From positions 1 to 5,349 of the forward strand of contig CANQKG010000111.1 in the NCBI GenBank assembly GCA_947624425.1: a DNA stretch of 5,349 nt, read 5' to 3'. Positions within the stretch are counted from its first letter, which is position 1. The number at the start of each line of letters is the position of its first letter. The notes beneath the pieces are model-generated. The model saw only the letters and a list, made by a program, of their open reading frames with translations. It did no database searches and was not told the origin of the DNA. Of this stretch, positions 3,792 through 5,349 are shown one piece after another. A program made the translations under genes and the position numbers. This DNA is from an uncultured Clostridia bacterium (lineage in GTDB: Bacteria; Bacillota; Clostridia; Oscillospirales; Ruminococcaceae).

Positions 3792-5349
3792 TTACAGCCG
3801 TTTTAACGACGGCAGCAGCAGGGAGATCACCGTCCAGCCGAGCTGATAGGCAAGCAGCAGCGAGCCGGTCAGCCGCGCCGTTTCGCCGGTCAGCACCAGC
3901 AGCACCGCCAGTGCGATCCCCAGCACCGTTCCGACCGTTTGCAGCACCAGCGACATATTCACCGTACTGCGCATCCGAATCGAACTGACGATCGAGTATA
4001 TGTAGGAGGAAAGATTGCCGTTTGTCACCACCGCGCCGCGCACACGGTCGGCCGGTTTCTCAAGCTCACTGCAAACGCCGTGGAGCCGTGCCGGCAGGAT
4101 CCGCACCGTGTCCTCCGACAGCCCGAACAGATCGGCGATCCGCTCGCCGGTCAGCAGGGCGTCGGCGGTCTGCACCACAATGGGGATCCCCTCGCTTTCG
4201 AGCGCCTGCAGCGCCCGCTCCACATTCTCGTCCGCCTGCAGCGTGACCAAAAACACCGCCGTCAGCTCATGCGCCGTGGCGAGATAGACAAGCTCCATCC
4301 CCTCTTTGGCGTACCGCTTTTCGTATTCGCGGGTCGGCACCTGAATGCCGTGGGAGATCATCAGATCGCGGGAGCCGATCAGCACCTCTCTGCCCTCCAC
4401 ACCGGCCACGATGCCGCGCAGATCCTCGTACAGCACCTGATCCACCGGACGGAGCATCTGGGTGTCTCCGGCAAGGATCTGGCGGAAAACGTCGCTCAGC
4501 AGGCTTTTGCCCTCACAGATGACGCTTGCCGCATCGATCAGCGCTTCGTCCACCCGGTTCCCCGAAAAGGTTTTAATTCCCTGCAGCGCCACGCTGCCGG
4601 CCGGGAACAGCTCCTGCCCGGTGAAAAGCACCGCGTTGGTATAGCTGATCTCCTCCAAATCACGGCCGCCCAGCAGCGCCGCGCCCGCCTCCAGCTTTTT
4701 GGAGACGCGGTTGGCGGGCAGGTTGACCGCCGGCAATGCGGCAAAGGGCGACGCAATGGCAAGCAGGGCGGTCAGCGCCGTCAGCGCGATCTGAATATCG
4801 TTGGTCAGCAGATATCCCGCAACGCCGAGGCAGACGGCGATTGCCAGAACCAGCGGTACCGCCACCGATCCGGTGCGATCCGCCGCGTCCTCCGCGTCGG
4901 TCATCGAGAAAAATCCGTCAAAAAAGCCCGCTTCTTTCCGGTATGCCACCGCAGGCAGTTCGTCGGGCAGCATCCCCCGAGTGATATCGATTGCCGCGCC
5001 CTTATCCGCCACCTGCAAGGTGGCATAGCGAGGCGCATCGGCAGTGATGAACTTAAACTGCCGCAGCGTCCGCCGGTGGTGCATGAAGGCGCCGAGAGAG
5101 GCAAAAAACAGCCCCGCCGCCGCGATCGGCGCATAAAAGTGAAGATCCACCCGCCCGGCGGCATTCGGGTCGAGCGCGCCGACCAGAAGCTGGATCAGCG
5201 ATACCGCGGCAGTCAGCGCAGGGAGAGTATACCGGTTCCCGTGCGTTTTGAAAAGCCCCGCAAAGCCGGATGCGATCATCGGGAACCCGATCACCATGGC
5301 GAAGACCAGCGGGATCCCGGTCAGCAGCAGATAGCCGACGCCCCCTTCG
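3792..5349 (-). CDS. Membrane protein with P-type (heavy-metal) ATPase architecture lacking catalytic motifs; N-terminus outside window
   Basis: The frame is open from the right edge, so the start is not visible. Residues are numbered from the internal Met at 5297; 17 more codons lie upstream of it. Hydrophobic segments lie before and around residue 1-15, then at about 24-42, 54-72, 145-164, 168-190, 446-469 and 476-496. A large soluble region (about 195-420) follows the sixth visible segment in sequence order. This is the layout of P1B-type ATPases: paired helices, a small cytoplasmic loop, paired helices, P and N domains, two last helices. AGAALLGGRDLEEISYTNAVLF (203-225) aligns with the stretch before the phosphorylation site. 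However, DKTGT is replaced by TGQEL (226-230), the CPC-like helix motif by SPF (183-185), TGDN by QTAD (376-379) and GDGxND by TNGN (425-428). The loop at 73-144 is short and has no TGE. RGIVAGVEGREVLIGSRDL (294-312) resembles the nucleotide-domain GxG region. I infer a non-pumping pseudoenzyme; its function is unknown. Confidence 0.75.
   Translation of the reverse strand, partial: EGGVGYLLLTGIPLVFAMVIGFPMIASGFAGLFKTHGNRYTLPALTAAVSLIQLLVGALDPNAAGRVDLHFYAPIAAAGLFFASLGAFMHHRRTLRQFKFITADAPRYATLQVADKGAAIDITRGMLPDELPAVAYRKEAGFFDGFFSMTDAEDAADRTGSVAVPLVLAIAVCLGVAGYLLTNDIQIALTALTALLAIASPFAALPAVNLPANRVSKKLEAGAALLGGRDLEEISYTNAVLFTGQELFPAGSVALQGIKTFSGNRVDEALIDAASVICEGKSLLSDVFRQILAGDTQMLRPVDQVLYEDLRGIVAGVEGREVLIGSRDLMISHGIQVPTREYEKRYAKEGMELVYLATAHELTAVFLVTLQADENVERALQALESEGIPIVVQTADALLTGERIADLFGLSEDTVRILPARLHGVCSELEKPADRVRGAVVTNGNLSSYIYSIVSSIRMRSTVNMSLVLQTVGTVLGIALAVLLVLTGETARLTGSLLLAYQLGWTVISLLLPSLKRL

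Overview
The window is GC-rich (roughly 60% G+C in the genes) and looks like a chromosomal core region of a high-GC Clostridia bacterium, most likely in the Oscillospiraceae/Ruminococcaceae range. Three things suggest this: a MazF toxin very close to Bacillus subtilis EndoA, a GatCAB amidotransferase cluster following aspS, and intergenic palindromic repeats of a kind I associate from memory with gut Clostridia. The taxonomic call is an inference from gene content; nothing in the window proves it.

Layout. Positions 1-2168 (minus strand) hold a tight operon aspS-gatC-gatA, with gatA running off the left edge. It is driven by a near-consensus promoter at 2231-2260. Its roughly 55-nt leader contains a hairpin that pairs with the aspS Shine-Dalgarno sequence. 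Divergently, on the plus strand, lie a Nudix ADP-ribose pyrophosphatase (2345-2878) with its own extended -10 promoter and a solitary mazF-type endoribonuclease toxin (3026-3400) with no antitoxin gene beside it. mazF ends at a strong terminator (3418-3460). A 391-bp gene-free stretch follows. It carries a 214-bp element bounded by 55-56-bp terminal inverted repeats around an A+T-rich core, then a second strong terminator (3754-3781). From the right, on the minus strand, a long membrane protein gene (3792-5349, 5' end outside the window) converges on it. Its protein has the layout of a heavy-metal P-type ATPase but lacks the catalytic motifs.

How the genes fit together. AspRS and GatCAB form the indirect route to Asn-tRNA(Asn): a non-discriminating AspRS makes Asp-tRNA(Asn) and GatCAB amidates it. 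The AspRS carries His35 at the position linked to relaxed tRNA recognition, which agrees with this linkage. The Nudix hydrolase and MazF are separate housekeeping or stress functions. The role of the degenerate P-type ATPase-like protein is unknown and it is the most unusual gene here. The repeat element sits between two terminators at a convergent gene junction.
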